Shown here: positions 27,932 through 35,953 of the stretch, piece after piece
How the letters are laid out: each line of letters starts with the position of its first letter
How positions within the stretch are numbered: the first letter of the stretch is position 1
Source of the DNA: Desulfosarcina widdelii
Lineage (GTDB): Bacteria > Desulfobacterota > Desulfobacteria > Desulfobacterales > Desulfosarcinaceae
Length of the DNA stretch: 64,000 bases
Direction of reading: 5' to 3'
Assembly: GCF_009688965.1 (NCBI RefSeq)
Contig: NZ_AP021875.1
Location: 2,046,001 to 2,110,000, forward strand
Program-made: the position numbers and the translations under genes
The notes under the pieces: generated by a model
The model's input: only the letters and a program-made list of their open reading frames with translations
What the model was told of the DNA's origin: nothing
Database searches by the model: none

Positions 27932-28150
27932 ATGTCCTACACACCCGAACTGTCCCTAAAATCATCCTGCATACTGCGCCGTATCGCTTGGGCTCTCGGC
28001 ATTCCCATGACCCAGGCTATCGGACGCGTATTCGAGCACCTGCCCCGCATCTTGGACAGGAACATGGTCTGTGAGGCCTGCCGGGATAAAAGCCGGTGCC
28101 CCCAGTGTGCCTTCTGCAAAAGCAACCAACAATCCACAGAAAGGAGGTGA
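27932..28150 (+). CDS. Small Cys-rich protein, probable zinc binding
   Basis: A 72-residue protein from the ATG at 27932 (AAAGGAGG upstream). Residues about 10-40 form an amphipathic helical region (SSCILRRIAWALGIPMTQAI). The C-terminal part contains CEACRDKSRCPQCAFC, five cysteines that could bind one zinc. The family name is not known. The gene is introduced by a terminator hairpin and followed by another. Confidence 0.6.
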   Translation: MSYTPELSLKSSCILRRIAWALGIPMTQAIGRVFEHLPRILDRNMVCEACRDKSRCPQCAFCKSNQQSTERR

Positions 28151-28210
28151 TCCACACCACTTGAATCCGCATCGCTATTTCCGGTGACACCCGTCACCCT
28201 TCCATCCATA

Positions 28211-28243
28211 GGCTCGGTCATTTTGGCCGGGCCTTTTGTTTTT
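28211..28243 (+). terminator. Terminator-like hairpin ahead of a truncated gene
   Basis: A 9-bp stem (28211-28219 with 28225-28233, two G-U pairs, 5-nt loop) is followed by TTTTGTTTTT and then GAAAGGAGA before the ATG at 28261. Same layout as the other leader hairpins. Confidence 0.65.
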
Positions 28244-28260
28244 CTGAAAGGAGAAAATCC

Positions 28261-28380
28261 ATGAAAAGAGAAATCCTCGAACAACCTTTTGGCCCAGAGC
28301 AGATCAAGCAGCGTGAAGGCAACTTCGGCAGAATGCTGGACTACATCGAAGGGCACGAAGTAACGGGAATTGGACGATGA
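28261..28380 (+). pseudogene. Truncated 39-codon start of a Rad52/22-like gene
   Basis: The reading frame has a full ribosome-binding site and encodes ILEQPFGPEQIKQREGNFG then LDYIEGHEV. From memory this resembles the N-terminus of Rad52/Rad22-type single-strand annealing proteins of mobile DNA, which continue with an IQRLN-like segment. Here it breaks after HEV and ends within 5 codons at a GGACGATGAGGACGATGAT repeat. I read it as a gene cut down by deletion between short repeats. The family call is tentative. Confidence 0.5.
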
Positions 28381-28455
28381 GGACGATGATTACTGGACGA
28401 TCATTAACAAACGTTGGTAAACGTGAACCGACGACCCCATAAGAAAGACGAAATC

Positions 28456-28881
28456 ATGACATCAAAAGCAATGGAAACGATCAGGTGTCCTGCCTGTGGT
28501 TCCCAGCAGAAAATTGAGTTATATGAGACAATCAATGCCATGGATGATCCTGGCCTGGTTGAAAGACTACTGGCCGGTGAAATCAATTTGTTCACATGCG
28601 CCAGCTGCGAGCACCGAGCCCGGGTAGAAGCACCATTGTTGTTCAACGATTTGAAAATAGGGTTGAAGATTCAGTATTTTCCGGCGATATTGTTGGACAA
28701 AGATCCTGAAAACCTTTGTAAACAGTACTTTGGGATGATGACCGAGATGAAATCCTTTCAAAAGGAATTCGACTTTATGGCTAAATCGTTTAGGAATCAA
28801 AGCATCTATATCGTATTTTCAATGGAAGAGATGGTCGCTCAAATCAAGTTCCGAGCACTCCTCTACAAAAATAAAAGCTGA
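28456..28881 (+). CDS. CpXC-domain protein
   Basis: A 141-residue protein with the CpXC domain. The first zinc knuckle is IRCPACGSQQ near the N-terminus and the second is FTCASCEHRA (about residue 46), followed by the beta-strand block VEAPLLFNDL. The remainder is helical and hydrophobic. The family has no known activity. The ATG at 28456 is preferred because the domain starts eight residues later; the in-frame ATG at 28414 is the alternative. Confidence 0.78.
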   Translation: MTSKAMETIRCPACGSQQKIELYETINAMDDPGLVERLLAGEINLFTCASCEHRARVEAPLLFNDLKIGLKIQYFPAILLDKDPENLCKQYFGMMTEMKSFQKEFDFMAKSFRNQSIYIVFSMEEMVAQIKFRALLYKNKS

Positions 28882-28891
28882 AACAGTGCCC

Positions 28892-28905
28892 GGACAGTGC
28901 TGTCC
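28892..28905. promoter_or_regulatory. Near-perfect dyad, second copy of the island palindrome
   Basis: GGACAGTGCTGTCC differs from the palindrome at 24845-24858 only at one central position. It lies directly downstream of the CpXC gene and upstream of the large unknown gene at 29059. Confidence 0.4.
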
Positions 28906-28927
28906 AATACGGCAAATCGTCCAAGGC

Positions 28928-28981
28928 AACCGTCCGGCTCAACTTGTTGGATACTAAGCCGATAATTGAGTCTGGACGGTT
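28928..28981. repeat. Hairpin repeat, CCGTCCGGCTCAAC family, copy 1
   Basis: AACCGTCC (28928-28935) pairs with GGACGGTT (28974-28981), and CTCAA (28938-28942) with TTGAG (28966-28970). It shares CCGTCCGGCTCAAC at one end and TCTGGACGGTT at the other with the copy near 35.7 kb. Confidence 0.6.
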
Positions 28982-29058
28982 TGGACGATGAAACGATGCA
29001 AGACCTCATAAACGTATCATGGAGTCAGAACCCAGCAAAAAAAGCGAGCGGTGAAGAG

Positions 29059-30837
29059 ATGACACAGGAATGGACAGTAAACGATCAATTTTTCCCTTTT
29101 GTCTGTGAAAGCTGTGAAAAAGAACTTGAAGACCATGAGATCATCCGATCAGCAGGATCGTATGGCTATGTAAATCTCACGAATGGTGAATTCACCTATA
29201 TTGGTCTGATTTGCCCAATGTGCAACCATATCACGCTCCAGAAATATAGATCCAACTCCATCAAAACCGAGATGGATGACTTATTCTTCGCTCAGCAGGC
29301 CTATATCGCTTTCATGCCGGATGAATCGATTGAATTGTTTACCAAAGAGTGTAACGATTTGTTTTTAGTTCCAGACAAGACGCCACAATTAAAAGCTATC
29401 GATTATCCTATTGATCTGATTGACCAACATTCATCTAAATGGCCGTATAATAAATTCCTTTATAGAATTAGTGAAGACGACTTAGAGGTCATCATAAATT
29501 GGGAAAATAAAAATAATAGGAAAATCCTACCAAGGATTATATCTACCATTTCACCTTACCACAAGACAGAGTGTCTAATATCTTATTTGGATGATCCGGA
29601 ATCAGAATATAGCAATCCGATTAGCGCAGAAGAGATCTATCTAATTCTATTCCACCTGGCGAGAGATAAATATCTTTACGCAGAAGAGACGACGATTACA
29701 GAAGAAATATTTAACAACCTTTCTATTCATTTTGTAGTTAATCGCAATTATAGTTATCCTGATGATTTTAAAAATATCTGCACTGACATACTAAATGAAT
29801 ATTTTCAGAAAAGAAGCAATTTTGATTTTGAACAAACATGGAAGAAAGATTTTTTAGATAAATATATTAAAAAACTTTTTTATAAAAAAGGGTACTACAG
29901 ATCAGACCAATATTACAAGGATAAGCAAGAATTCGAAAAAATCCATGGAAAAGTTTTCAAAGGTCCTTATAAAAAGATAGATGAATCGCAACAGTCAGAG
30001 ATCATGACCTGCCAAAAAGTTGTCACACAGATTGGTATAGAACCGATAGAATTGAGTAATTACATTTCCAGTGGTGACCTTCCCGCATATTATGGCAATC
30101 ATGTTTATTATGATCCTCAAGAAAATGTAACACAAAGTGCTTTCATTGATCCAGAGAAATTTCTCTATTTGAGCTCGGAAGTCGATGAATTGTTATGGAG
30201 GCATCCGGAGCTTAAGCATAGTGTATCAACCAGTCCAAATGAGAACGAGCTTTCTTCTGAAGACAAGGATGCTGTTGAATACGAAAAGGTTGAGTATGAA
30301 AAAAAGAAATGGGATGAATCGCTCAAAGCAGCTGTCGCTATAGGATTCGAGTGCGCTAAAAATAGCCCAGTGTTTAATGTTGAAACATTGATCAGCAGCG
30401 TTGATAAGATATTTCCAAACCTTCCCGTTTCAAGTATTGAGACCATCTGGAGATCTCTTCCAGGCAATAATCGAAATGGTGATATTGATTGCATCTCAGG
30501 CTATTTATTAGAACGTAAAAATTTAGAAAGAAATCATTATAAATCAGCAAAAAGCAATGATGGGGTTAAACGAAACATAAAAAACAGAAGAAAAAAAAGA
30601 AAAGAATTGTTAAGTTCAATAAAGACCGCGATTGATTTTTCTTTATATATTTTTAATGAAGACAAATCTATGCGTAACGAAGATATTGATAAAATGCTAC
30701 AATCAATGAACAAGTTGTTAACAACCGGTGCCATGATGAAAATCAGAGATGCACTTCCAGAAAAATATCGTAGAGGCAGTGGTGAATATCAACGCAAGAA
30801 AAAAGATGATGAAGACTTTTATGCATTAAATGAATAA
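29059..30837 (+). CDS. Large unrecognised protein with zinc knuckle and HTH-like segment
   Basis: From the ATG at 29059 this encodes 592 residues. A longer frame from TTG 28966 runs through the hairpin repeat and is unlikely. Near the N-terminus CESCEKE and CPMCNH are spaced like one zinc-binding unit (about 16-55). The middle is AT-rich and helical. The segment TQIGIEPIELSNYISSGDLPAYYG (given in two parts: TQIGIEPIELSNYI, SSGDLPAYYG; about residues 332-355) resembles an excisionase-type helix-turn-helix. The C-terminus is strongly basic (KNRRKKRKELL). It has no recognised enzyme motif. The AT-rich codon use differs from the radical SAM gene that follows. Confidence 0.6.
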   Translation: MTQEWTVNDQFFPFVCESCEKELEDHEIIRSAGSYGYVNLTNGEFTYIGLICPMCNHITLQKYRSNSIKTEMDDLFFAQQAYIAFMPDESIELFTKECNDLFLVPDKTPQLKAIDYPIDLIDQHSSKWPYNKFLYRISEDDLEVIINWENKNNRKILPRIISTISPYHKTECLISYLDDPESEYSNPISAEEIYLILFHLARDKYLYAEETTITEEIFNNLSIHFVVNRNYSYPDDFKNICTDILNEYFQKRSNFDFEQTWKKDFLDKYIKKLFYKKGYYRSDQYYKDKQEFEKIHGKVFKGPYKKIDESQQSEIMTCQKVVTQIGIEPIELSNYISSGDLPAYYGNHVYYDPQENVTQSAFIDPEKFLYLSSEVDELLWRHPELKHSVSTSPNENELSSEDKDAVEYEKVEYEKKKWDESLKAAVAIGFECAKNSPVFNVETLISSVDKIFPNLPVSSIETIWRSLPGNNRNGDIDCISGYLLERKNLERNHYKSAKSNDGVKRNIKNRRKKRKELLSSIKTAIDFSLYIFNEDKSMRNEDIDKMLQSMNKLLTTGAMMKIRDALPEKYRRGSGEYQRKKKDDEDFYALNE

Positions 30838-30878
30838 TGCATAAACACTCAATCCAAATAGTTCTATCTATCCTTCAC

Positions 30879-30906
30879 AACCTTAATCAATAAGGTTCGT
30901 TTCTTT
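30879..30906 (+). terminator. Weak hairpin between the large gene and the radical SAM gene
   Basis: AACCTTA (30879-30885) pairs with TAAGGTT (30891-30897) and is followed by CGTTTCTTT. It can terminate the upstream gene. It also fits the hairpin-tail-RBS pattern before the next ATG at 30980. Confidence 0.45.
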
Positions 30907-30979
30907 ACCTCCTCCTGTTGCCTTACTACGTTCGGATAAAGGCATTTTTTATCAACCATTATTATAGGAGGACAATGCC

Positions 30980-32038
30980 ATGAGTAAAGTTAAGTTGGGT
31001 TTCAGGGAGTGGACCAAGTTCAGTGTGAATTGCTGTTCGGGATGCTCCAACAATTGCAGGTATTGTTATGCCAAGGGGATGGCCGTTCGATTTCGACAGT
31101 TGACCGTCGAGGAGTGGCCGCTGGAGCGTATCCGTGAAAAGGATGTCATCAAACCGCAGAAGTCCTATGACGGTCGCGTGATGTTTCCATCCTCGCACGA
31201 TATCACTCCGGCCAATTTGGATGCCTGTATGACGGTAATCGGCAATCTGCTGGGTGCTGGCAATGAGATTCTGATCGTCTCAAAGCCTCGGTTTGAATGC
31301 ATCGACCGGATCTGCAGGGAATTTCAGGCCGCCAGCGACCTTTGCTGTAGCACCGCAACGGGTGCTGGCTTCACCGTCCGCACTTTATATACAACCACAG
31401 GACAAGAGCTTTTCATCTTTAAGCGCCCGATAATTTTCAATGGAATTTCTGACCTTGTTACAAAGCATGACTTTGCCGACCGAGCGTTGGTCGTGACCCT
31501 GCCGCCAATCAGGGCAGAGAGTCGACGTCCCATGTCTGAAATCAAAAGAGAATGGCAAACCTTACGTCCCTATGCCTTGGGTGCACTGTGCGATGCAATA
31601 GTGGAAGCCCTGAGAAACTACGATCATGTCCATTTAGATCGTGCACCACGCATGGCCGACTTTGCCAAGTGGGTGGTGGCGGCAGAACCGGCGCTGCCCT
31701 GGGAACGGGGTCAATTCATGGTAGAATACGAGAAGAATCGTCTCGAATTGATCGAAGTGGCCATTGAGTCTGATCCAATCTCCCTTTCGGTCATGGAGAT
31801 GATGAATCGATTGGAGGGCAATAAGTGGACTGGAACGCCCACAGGCCTGCTCAAGGAATTGGCCGGTTATGTCCCAAACAACGGTGCCAGGAAAAAGAAT
31901 TGGCCGCAAGCACCGAACATTTTTACCAACCGCCTCCGCCGTGTTCAGACTTTCCTGAGGGCCAAGGGGATCGAGGTCGAGCATACCAAATCCGGTAAGC
32001 GTCGCATTACCCTGAAGATGTGGAGCCAAGGGGCTTAG
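30980..32038 (+). CDS. Radical SAM protein
   Basis: A 352-residue radical SAM protein. The [4Fe-4S] motif is CSGCSNNCRYCYAKG near residues 15-29, with extra Cys just ahead. The block VMFPSSHDITPANL and the strand ILIVSKPRFECIDRI resemble the SPL-like/phage Gp37-Gp68 group that occurs on mobile DNA. The C-terminal about 100 residues are basic and could bind nucleic acid (KNWPQAPNIFTNRLRRV). The substrate is unknown. A TAGGAGGA site precedes the ATG. It pairs with the DUF1848 gene, a second radical-SAM-like protein, 126 nt downstream. Confidence 0.83.
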   Translation: MSKVKLGFREWTKFSVNCCSGCSNNCRYCYAKGMAVRFRQLTVEEWPLERIREKDVIKPQKSYDGRVMFPSSHDITPANLDACMTVIGNLLGAGNEILIVSKPRFECIDRICREFQAASDLCCSTATGAGFTVRTLYTTTGQELFIFKRPIIFNGISDLVTKHDFADRALVVTLPPIRAESRRPMSEIKREWQTLRPYALGALCDAIVEALRNYDHVHLDRAPRMADFAKWVVAAEPALPWERGQFMVEYEKNRLELIEVAIESDPISLSVMEMMNRLEGNKWTGTPTGLLKELAGYVPNNGARKKNWPQAPNIFTNRLRRVQTFLRAKGIEVEHTKSGKRRITLKMWSQGA

Positions 32039-32062
32039 GCTCATCTCCGCCTAAATTTACCG

Positions 32063-32099
32063 AGAGCTCTGCCGGTGTAATCCGGCGGGGCTCTTCATT
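32063..32099 (+). terminator. Terminator-like hairpin ahead of DUF1848
   Basis: AGAGCTCTGCCGG (32063-32075) pairs over 13 bp with 32082-32094, using two G-U pairs, and is followed by TCATTT. It is closely related in sequence to the hairpin at 33255-33291. Confidence 0.65.
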
Positions 32100-32164
32100 T
32101 ATCTATTGGGTTCGCGCCTAGTTCGCGATCCATTCAACCACTTTTTGCCAACAAGGAGAATTTC

Positions 32165-33229
32165 ATGAAGACAGAACAGATTGCTGTATTTCCGATGGTT
32201 GAAGCTTTCCAAGAACCCTGCAGTCAGTCTCACGAGCCGAAAGGTCTGGGCCAGACTGATTCCAAAGGGCGATGCTCACTCATGATCCACAACGATGCCG
32301 GCGAGGCATGCACAGCCACGTCCTCGTTGATCGTATCCGCCAGCCGCAAGACGGATATCCCAGCCCATTACAGCGACTGGTTCATGGAGCGACTGCGGCG
32401 GGGACACCTGATGGTCAATTTCCCGATCAAAAGGTACATCTCCTTTGCCCGGACCCGCCTGATCGTCTTCTGGACTAAAAACCCGCTGCCCTTGATGCGA
32501 CATTTGGACGAAATCGATGCCAAGGGCCTCAACTATTATTTCCAGTTTACCCTCAACGATTACGAGCAGGAAGGCTTAGAGCCCAACGTCCCGCCTTTGG
32601 CTGAACGGATCGACACGTTTAAAAAGATTTCGGACCGGATCGGCAAGGAAAAGGTCATCTGGCGTTTCGATCCACTGATACTGACCGACACCATCGACCG
32701 GGAGCGGCTCATCGGCAAGATCTGCTCGCTGATGCAGGCACTGGCTGGTCATACCGAGAAAATGGTCTTCAGTTTCCTGCATCCGGCCACACACAAAAAG
32801 GCCGAACGGAAGCTTGAGAAAGCCGGAATCAACGCCAAGAGCTTTTCGGATGACGAAAAAGCCTATGTGGCCTGGCATATCGCGGAGATGGCCGCTGAGA
32901 ACGGCATTCAGGCGGCCGCCTGTGCCGAGGCAATGGATCTGGCACCTATGGGTATAATCCGGAACAAATGTATCGATGACGGGCTTATCCGGCGGCTTTT
33001 CAGCCATGATCATGAATTAATGGCGTTCGTCAACGACGGCAATGGCCTTTCGGACAAGGGCCAGCGTCCGTTGTGTGGCTGCATACCGAGCATCGATATC
33101 GGCACCTACGATACCTGCCGGCATTATTGCCGCTATTGTTATGCCAACGTGTCCGAAACCGCAGTCGAAAACAAGCTCAAACGCATTTCCCCCACCGGAG
33201 AGTTGCTTGTGCCGCCTGTTGCGGACTGA
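32165..33229 (+). CDS. DUF1848 family radical-SAM-like protein
   Basis: A 354-residue DUF1848 protein. The family core starts near residue 55 with IVSASRKTDIPAHYSDWF and continues with FWTKNPLPLMRHLDEI and VIWRFDPLILTD. The C-terminal CGCIPSIDIGTYDTCRHYCRYC (in parts: CGCIPSIDIGTYDTC, RHYCRYC) provides the Cys set for an Fe-S cluster. The first about 45 residues do not belong to the family; they resemble the first residues of the next large gene. AAGGAGA precedes the ATG. Substrate unknown. Confidence 0.85.
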   Translation: MKTEQIAVFPMVEAFQEPCSQSHEPKGLGQTDSKGRCSLMIHNDAGEACTATSSLIVSASRKTDIPAHYSDWFMERLRRGHLMVNFPIKRYISFARTRLIVFWTKNPLPLMRHLDEIDAKGLNYYFQFTLNDYEQEGLEPNVPPLAERIDTFKKISDRIGKEKVIWRFDPLILTDTIDRERLIGKICSLMQALAGHTEKMVFSFLHPATHKKAERKLEKAGINAKSFSDDEKAYVAWHIAEMAAENGIQAAACAEAMDLAPMGIIRNKCIDDGLIRRLFSHDHELMAFVNDGNGLSDKGQRPLCGCIPSIDIGTYDTCRHYCRYCYANVSETAVENKLKRISPTGELLVPPVAD

Positions 33230-33254
33230 TCCAACATCGGATGGATTTTTGACC

Positions 33255-33292
33255 AAGAGCCCTGCCGGCTGATCCGGCAAGGCTCTTCTTTT
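33255..33292 (+). terminator. Terminator-like hairpin ahead of the 715-residue gene
   Basis: AAGAGCC(C)TGCCGG pairs with CCGGCA(A)GGCTCTT (33255-33268 with 33274-33287), 13 bp with one mismatch, then CTTTTA. The next ATG at 33356 has AAGGAGG. Confidence 0.65.
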
Positions 33293-33355
33293 ACCCAAGG
33301 GTTCTTCGTTAGCGCGAACCCATATAATCGTTTTTTTCTCATTAAGGAGGATTTC

Positions 33356-35503
33356 ATGAAGATAGAACAGACTACCGTGCCCCCGACTGTCGATGCTTGC
33401 CAACTCACGTGCCCACAAGCCAAAGTAACTTTGGCTCCCACTGAGACCGATTCACGAAGCCGTGTTCCGATCATCGGCAAAGACGATGATGGTGGGAGGC
33501 CCACGGCAATCCATCCCGGTGAGCTATGCGCGAAATTCAGAGAAGAGAGAAGCCTCTTTGGATATACACCGCACGTTTTGAAAAGCGGTATCCAGAAATA
33601 TGGCCGGCGCAATAAACTCATGAACGGCTTGTGGTGCCTGGTCGAGATGGACCTGTTCAGCCTGTTGGAATGGGATGGACCGACGCTCGAGGCTTATCTG
33701 AAGGAACATCCCGGCGAATCCCGGATCAATGTCCAGCGGTCAGCACAGCGATTACGCACGAATATGGCCAACCGCCTGGTGGTGATGATGTCCGAGGAAG
33801 TCAGTATCTCCGCATGGTGGATGCCGATAAAGATGCTGGACCTGTATCAAAAATGGTGGGCGACGCGTGATACCCCTGAATCGCGAAAGCACCTGGTGGA
33901 CATATACCGGTATTTACTGTCCCAGCGCATGATTCGGCTCATCAGCGATCTGCATTCAGTCTACCTGATTCCGCCGGATTACGTTAAACCCAAACAGATG
34001 AACGATTTGGTCCGGATACACAGGGGCATAAAAACGTTGCACCCTGCTTTATACACCGATCAGTCAAGTGTCGGGGAAATTGATTGGGATTTGGACGATT
34101 ATCCGGCAAACCTTCGCCCCTGCATCGAGGGCATCGTCTACAACCTCGAAGCCGGCAGCGATCATGTATTTTTCTGGATCAATCAACTGTGCGACCGCGA
34201 GCGACGGGACGGCGTCGGGGAATATCAGTACCTCAAGGCGGTCTGGTCAGTGCTGCATCGGTTTATCGACCGGCATCCCGGACAAGAGTTCGTTCGGGAA
34301 AGCATTTCTGCCTTGGAATGGTTCTTCAAGAAAATGACCCATCAGGAAAAGCCGATTTACCTGTACCACGCGATCCTTTTATTGGTTCGAAGGCAGCAGA
34401 TTGATTGGGAAGCAAAGGCCCCACACATCGACACTCCGATTGCTGAGGTAGAAAGTCTGTACGCTTTTCACCTCGCCGGCAGAAAGAGGCCGATGGATGA
34501 CTATATCCTGGACCTCCACACCCGTCGCGGCAAGCGAAGTGGGAATTGCCTTGAAAACTTTGCCATGGAGGGGGCGTATATTGAAAGAGAAAATGTCGAT
34601 TTCCTCCGGCCGGAGTATCGCGAGATTTACGTGACGTTAAAGCAAGAGCTGGATCTTTATAGAAATAAGGGGTTGGAGGAACAGCAGAAAAGATGGCCCC
34701 TCAGGAAGTTGGCCTGCCGGGTCGGCGTTCCGATTCAGTCGCTGTCTTCAACGGCCATGGCCCGAATAAAAAAAGCCCCCCATGCCAAGCTGAAAACGGC
34801 GGTATACAAAAAGCCGGTCCATATCGTTGGAGACCTTGTCTACAAAGGCCCGTACACCTTCGACGTTCCCCGGTTCATCAACAACCTGAGATTCACCTAT
34901 GCCTTGCAGGTGTTGGAAGAAAGGCTAAGTCTGCCTGAATGGCTGAGGGCGTCATTGCCTTGGCAATGCATCGACTATGATGGCAATGATGGGTATTTCC
35001 TGGCGGCGCCGAATGTTGGCAAAACGGGCTCCATTCCCTTCAAAATAGCGTCTTCGAAGCTCGAGGCGAACGTACCCGTGGTGACAAAGGGTGGTTGTGT
35101 CAGGCGGGTTGCGGATATTGAGAGCAACGGGCAGATGACGAATGAAGCCAAACGAATAGTTTTGCAGCATCTGTATTTCAGATTTTTGCTGGGCATAGGC
35201 GATTCGGGTACCCATCAAATCCTCATTCGAGAGGACTACAAAACCTCCGGAAGATTTCTGGCCGGCGTAGATATCGAAGAGCGGCGCGGGGTCAAGGAAA
35301 ACGGTTCACGTTTAGACCATCTGTTCAAGAAGGCCCCGTCGAAATTCCAAAGATCGATGTATGCGCCTGTAGTCGACCAAATCAGAGCGATTGGCCATCA
35401 TCACTTGGACCCGGATACTTTGGGCAGGTTGAGTGCCGTGGGGATCGACCCGGAAAGCGTGAAGAAAAACATCGGGGTCTGGGAAGGCCTGAAGCCTTTC
35501 TGA
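33356..35503 (+). CDS. Large unrecognised protein, clamp-loader-like helical part plus kinase-like part
   Basis: A 715-residue protein with a strong AAGGAGG site. Residues 1-45 resemble the start of the DUF1848 protein. Residues about 60-210 (FGYTPHVLKSGIQKYGRR, LRTNMANRLVVMMSEEVSIS, DIYRYLLSQRMIRLISDLHS) recall the helical C-terminal domain of MgsA/clamp-loader proteins and similar segments in large DNA viruses. The last third has YFRFLLGIGDSGTHQILIRE followed by FLAGVDIEERRG. This looks like a kinase catalytic loop and metal site with His where Asn is usual. Both assignments come from pattern recognition only. No Walker A is seen, so it is not a full AAA ATPase. Confidence 0.6.
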   Translation: MKIEQTTVPPTVDACQLTCPQAKVTLAPTETDSRSRVPIIGKDDDGGRPTAIHPGELCAKFREERSLFGYTPHVLKSGIQKYGRRNKLMNGLWCLVEMDLFSLLEWDGPTLEAYLKEHPGESRINVQRSAQRLRTNMANRLVVMMSEEVSISAWWMPIKMLDLYQKWWATRDTPESRKHLVDIYRYLLSQRMIRLISDLHSVYLIPPDYVKPKQMNDLVRIHRGIKTLHPALYTDQSSVGEIDWDLDDYPANLRPCIEGIVYNLEAGSDHVFFWINQLCDRERRDGVGEYQYLKAVWSVLHRFIDRHPGQEFVRESISALEWFFKKMTHQEKPIYLYHAILLLVRRQQIDWEAKAPHIDTPIAEVESLYAFHLAGRKRPMDDYILDLHTRRGKRSGNCLENFAMEGAYIERENVDFLRPEYREIYVTLKQELDLYRNKGLEEQQKRWPLRKLACRVGVPIQSLSSTAMARIKKAPHAKLKTAVYKKPVHIVGDLVYKGPYTFDVPRFINNLRFTYALQVLEERLSLPEWLRASLPWQCIDYDGNDGYFLAAPNVGKTGSIPFKIASSKLEANVPVVTKGGCVRRVADIESNGQMTNEAKRIVLQHLYFRFLLGIGDSGTHQILIREDYKTSGRFLAGVDIEERRGVKENGSRLDHLFKKAPSKFQRSMYAPVVDQIRAIGHHHLDPDTLGRLSAVGIDPESVKKNIGVWEGLKPF

Positions 35504-35559
35504 TCGATACCGAACCTTTGAAAGCTTTGATAGAAGGCATTCCGACCGCCGCCTGAATC

Positions 35560-35655
35560 GAGGATATGGATTTGGAGCCTAATATTAGCCCGAAATCAAT
35601 GCATCGATGACGGGCTTCTCAGGTGGCTTTTCGTCTGTGATGCGGATACCTCTCT
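35560..35655 (+). pseudogene. Relic of a second DUF1848 gene
   Basis: EDMDLEPNI, followed after a frameshift by NQCIDDGLLRWLF, aligns with AMDLAPMGI...NKCIDDGLIRRLF of the DUF1848 gene (about 32930-33000). Only about 30 codons survive. It shows that a paralogue or duplicate once followed the 715-residue gene. Confidence 0.55.
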
Positions 35656-35713
35656 ATGAGGAGTTGTTTCTGCCGCCAGACGCAGCCTGATGCAACGAGG
35701 CATTACCGTCCAT

Positions 35714-35781
35714 AAACACCGTCCGGCTCAACCTTCTGAATATTCGTTAAATTGTTGGATCTGGACGGTTGGACGGTGTTT
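35714..35781. repeat. Hairpin repeat, CCGTCCGGCTCAAC family, copy 2
   Basis: AAACACCGTCC (35714-35724) and GGACGGTGTTT (35771-35781) are perfect inverted arms of 11 bp. The interior again contains CCGTCCGGCTCAAC, TTGTTGGAT and TCTGGACGGTT. The right arm runs into TTTTTT, so in the plus direction it could also act as a terminator. The rest of 35504-35953 shows no gene. Confidence 0.6.
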
Positions 35782-35953
35782 TTTCACGAAACCTTCTTTT
35801 TCTGCCCACCGTAAGCCCCGCCCACCATCTTCGATTTTCCACAAGCATGGATAACTTATTTTGATCATTGACAGATTTGCTTAGCAACGGTTATCGTGCT
35901 CGGAATGTCATGCCTTATCCTTTTTCAAAATTATTACCAGGAGCACCATAATC

